Source: Aliivibrio sifiae
GTDB taxonomy: Bacteria; Pseudomonadota; Gammaproteobacteria; Enterobacterales; Vibrionaceae
Direction: 5' to 3'
Assembly: GCF_002954715.1 (NCBI RefSeq)
Contig: NZ_MSCP01000001.1
Span: 1,330,781-1,394,780 of the forward strand
Length of the DNA: 64,000 bases
Position 1 is the first letter of the stretch; each line of letters opens with the position of its first letter. The notes beneath the pieces were generated by a model, which was given only the letters and a program-made list of their open reading frames with translations, had not been told where the DNA came from and ran no database searches. The position numbers were made by a program, and so were the translations under genes. Shown in pieces: positions 62,824 through 64,000 of the stretch.

Positions 62824-64000
62824 CTAATCTAATAATGGAATATACAGAGCTTCGCGATTATAAATTGGTGCCCATGATGGAGCGGCCATTTCTTGCTTAA
62901 TGTAACCACGATTAATGTACCAACGAGTATTTACATCAAGCAAATCACCAACAAATACCTTTTCTGTTACTCTACAAGCATCAAATGTACCCGCTTCAAC
63001 CGTAATAGATTCTTTCCCTTCAAAGGTTTCAGAGTAACTAATTATATTGCGCTCAAGCTCATTAAAAGAGCCACCGTTAAGATTCAAGTTTTTAATTGAA
63101 GCTAGTGACACTTTCTCATACGAGTTAGCATAAACGTAATTAAGAAGCTTAGACGAGCTTGATTTTTTCACTGGTAAAGTAGCAGTTAGACTACCCCATC
63201 CACCAAAATATCCATCAGCATTTAACCCCTCTGCACCATAATAGTAATCTGCGTCGTAATAGAAATCTTCCATTGAAAGTAACGTAAAATCAGCATTATG
63301 AGATTTAAATCGGGTTTTCTCTAAACTTTCATTTGTAGCCGCAACCCAAGCAGGCATGTCATATACATTATTATACGCTGTCGCCCATGAGAAATCGTTC
63401 CCCATGTACTCCTTTGTTTCAATATACTCAGTTAACGCACCATCATTAACCCAAGCAACAGATTTTTGTGCACTATAAGTGATTGTATGGCCTGATTCTA
63501 ATACATAACTTGCATCTTCTAAGCTTGCTAAACAGGCATTAAAAGTGAGTGCTTTTGGTAAACTGTCCTTCAAAAATTGAAGCGTATTAGCGCCAAAGAC
63601 GTATTCTTCTTCAAGTTCAAGTGATACTTCCCCTGCAACACGTACAAATCCTTCAACTACCGTTAGATAAAGAGTTCCATCTTCTCGGTTAAAGTTGTTC
63701 CATGTAATATCATCTCGATTCATTAACGCTTCAGGAGCCGTAACCTTTCTGATTACTTTTCCGTAAGAATTCATATCTTCCCAATGTCCAATGGCCACAA
63801 CATCTGAAACTGGATTCATGTAGTCCCATGTATAAAAATTAACGACACCACCGGCAACGATTTCAGCAAGGATACCTCCGTTTGAAATACCAGCCATGAT
63901 TGCCGTCGCATTTACGTCACCATCAGCCACGTCTTTGAAAATTTGCTCAAGCGCAGTAGCTGGCGCTCCCGGGCCAACCCCAGTCTCCACGGCAACCGAG
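62824..64000 (-). CDS. unknown beta-rich protein, truncated by the window end (partial)
   Basis: The open frame runs off the right edge (64000), so the N-terminus and any signal peptide are missing; GTG 63988-63990 is only the first in-frame start codon inside the window. The visible 390 residues are rich in Tyr, Trp, Gly, Asp and Asn (SYVLESGHTITYSAQK, AYNNVYDMPAWVAA, YYDADYYYGAEGLNADGYFGGW, RYWING-like ending TRWYINRGYIKQEM), typical of a secreted or surface protein. I do not recognise the family. The C-terminus VTEKVFVGDLLDVNTRWYIN resembles that of several vibrio lipoproteins. Confidence 0.65.
   Translation of the reverse strand, partial: SVAVETGVGPGAPATALEQIFKDVADGDVNATAIMAGISNGGILAEIVAGGVVNFYTWDYMNPVSDVVAIGHWEDMNSYGKVIRKVTAPEALMNRDDITWNNFNREDGTLYLTVVEGFVRVAGEVSLELEEEYVFGANTLQFLKDSLPKALTFNACLASLEDASYVLESGHTITYSAQKSVAWVNDGALTEYIETKEYMGNDFSWATAYNNVYDMPAWVAATNESLEKTRFKSHNADFTLLSMEDFYYDADYYYGAEGLNADGYFGGWGSLTATLPVKKSSSSKLLNYVYANSYEKVSLASIKNLNLNGGSFNELERNIISYSETFEGKESITVEAGTFDACRVTEKVFVGDLLDVNTRWYINRGYIKQEMAAPSWAPIYNREALYIPLLD

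Overview
The window looks like a chromosome segment of a marine Vibrionaceae gammaproteobacterium, most likely the Aliivibrio (A. fischeri / A. logei / A. salmonicida) group. The reasons are the low GC content, the Vibrio-type gene repertoire (tandem TyrP permeases, COG3014 lipoprotein, BCCT carrier, CxxC-flanked small proteins) and many short blocks shared with E. coli (sdaC-sdaA, sbcDC, ycbB-ycbK, hinT-ycfL-lpoB-thiK-ycfP-ndh, btsSR). The species call rests on recognition, not on a search. No rRNA, tRNA, CRISPR array, insertion sequence or prophage was seen.

Layout. 1-7.6 kb: serine catabolism (sdaC tail, sdaA), an unknown protein, two tandem DUF2799 lipoproteins, two tandem tyrP-type aromatic amino acid permeases behind a phenylalanine-rich leader ORF that has not been called as a gene, and a MATE exporter. 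7.7-14.4 kb: acyl-CoA thioesterase, sbcC/sbcD double-strand-break nuclease, and an EEP-fold hydrolase. 14.4-20.1 kb: a five-gene tripartite ABC efflux operon (adaptor, TolC-like channel, two FtsX/MacB permeases, ATPase). 20.3-30.2 kb: queD, asnS, the murein genes mepK and ldtD, an exported amidohydrolase, an SLC1-type carrier, a small envelope protein, yehS and htpX. 30.5-35.7 kb: a 53-aa conserved-looking small ORF, satP, and the BtsS/BtsR pyruvate-sensing system next to its CstA-family target, whose upstream region carries three copies of the BtsR motif.

35.7-45.4 kb: rhlE, ndh, ycfP, thiK, a methyltransferase, yggL, lpoB, ycfL, a COG3014 lipoprotein and hinT. This is the E. coli ycf block, but without nagZ at its usual place. 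45.6-52.6 kb: a chemoreceptor, an OmpA-family porin, a cytoplasmic GH13 amylase, a NYN nuclease, a SpoU methyltransferase and a small-molecule kinase.

52.8-56.1 kb is the clearest accessory island. It holds a stand-alone 772-aa AAA_13/RloC-like ATPase with a CPFC zinc-hook motif, followed by a convergent HigBA toxin-antitoxin pair with a strong promoter embedded in two palindromic operators. A short decayed relic of a second HigA-type antitoxin lies 7 kb away at about 62.7 kb. 56.2-64 kb: a BCCT carrier, a LysR regulator with a divergent alpha/beta hydrolase, a POT peptide transporter, a CxxC protein and a gene truncated by the window end.

Most transcription units end in clear rho-independent terminators, several of them bidirectional. 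Two copies of a dispersed palindromic repeat with ATACCAAT...ATTGGTAT termini sit between genes. The best candidates for something new are the Phe-rich leader controlling the permease pair, and the orphan RloC-like ATPase plus HigBA island with the nearby HigA relic.
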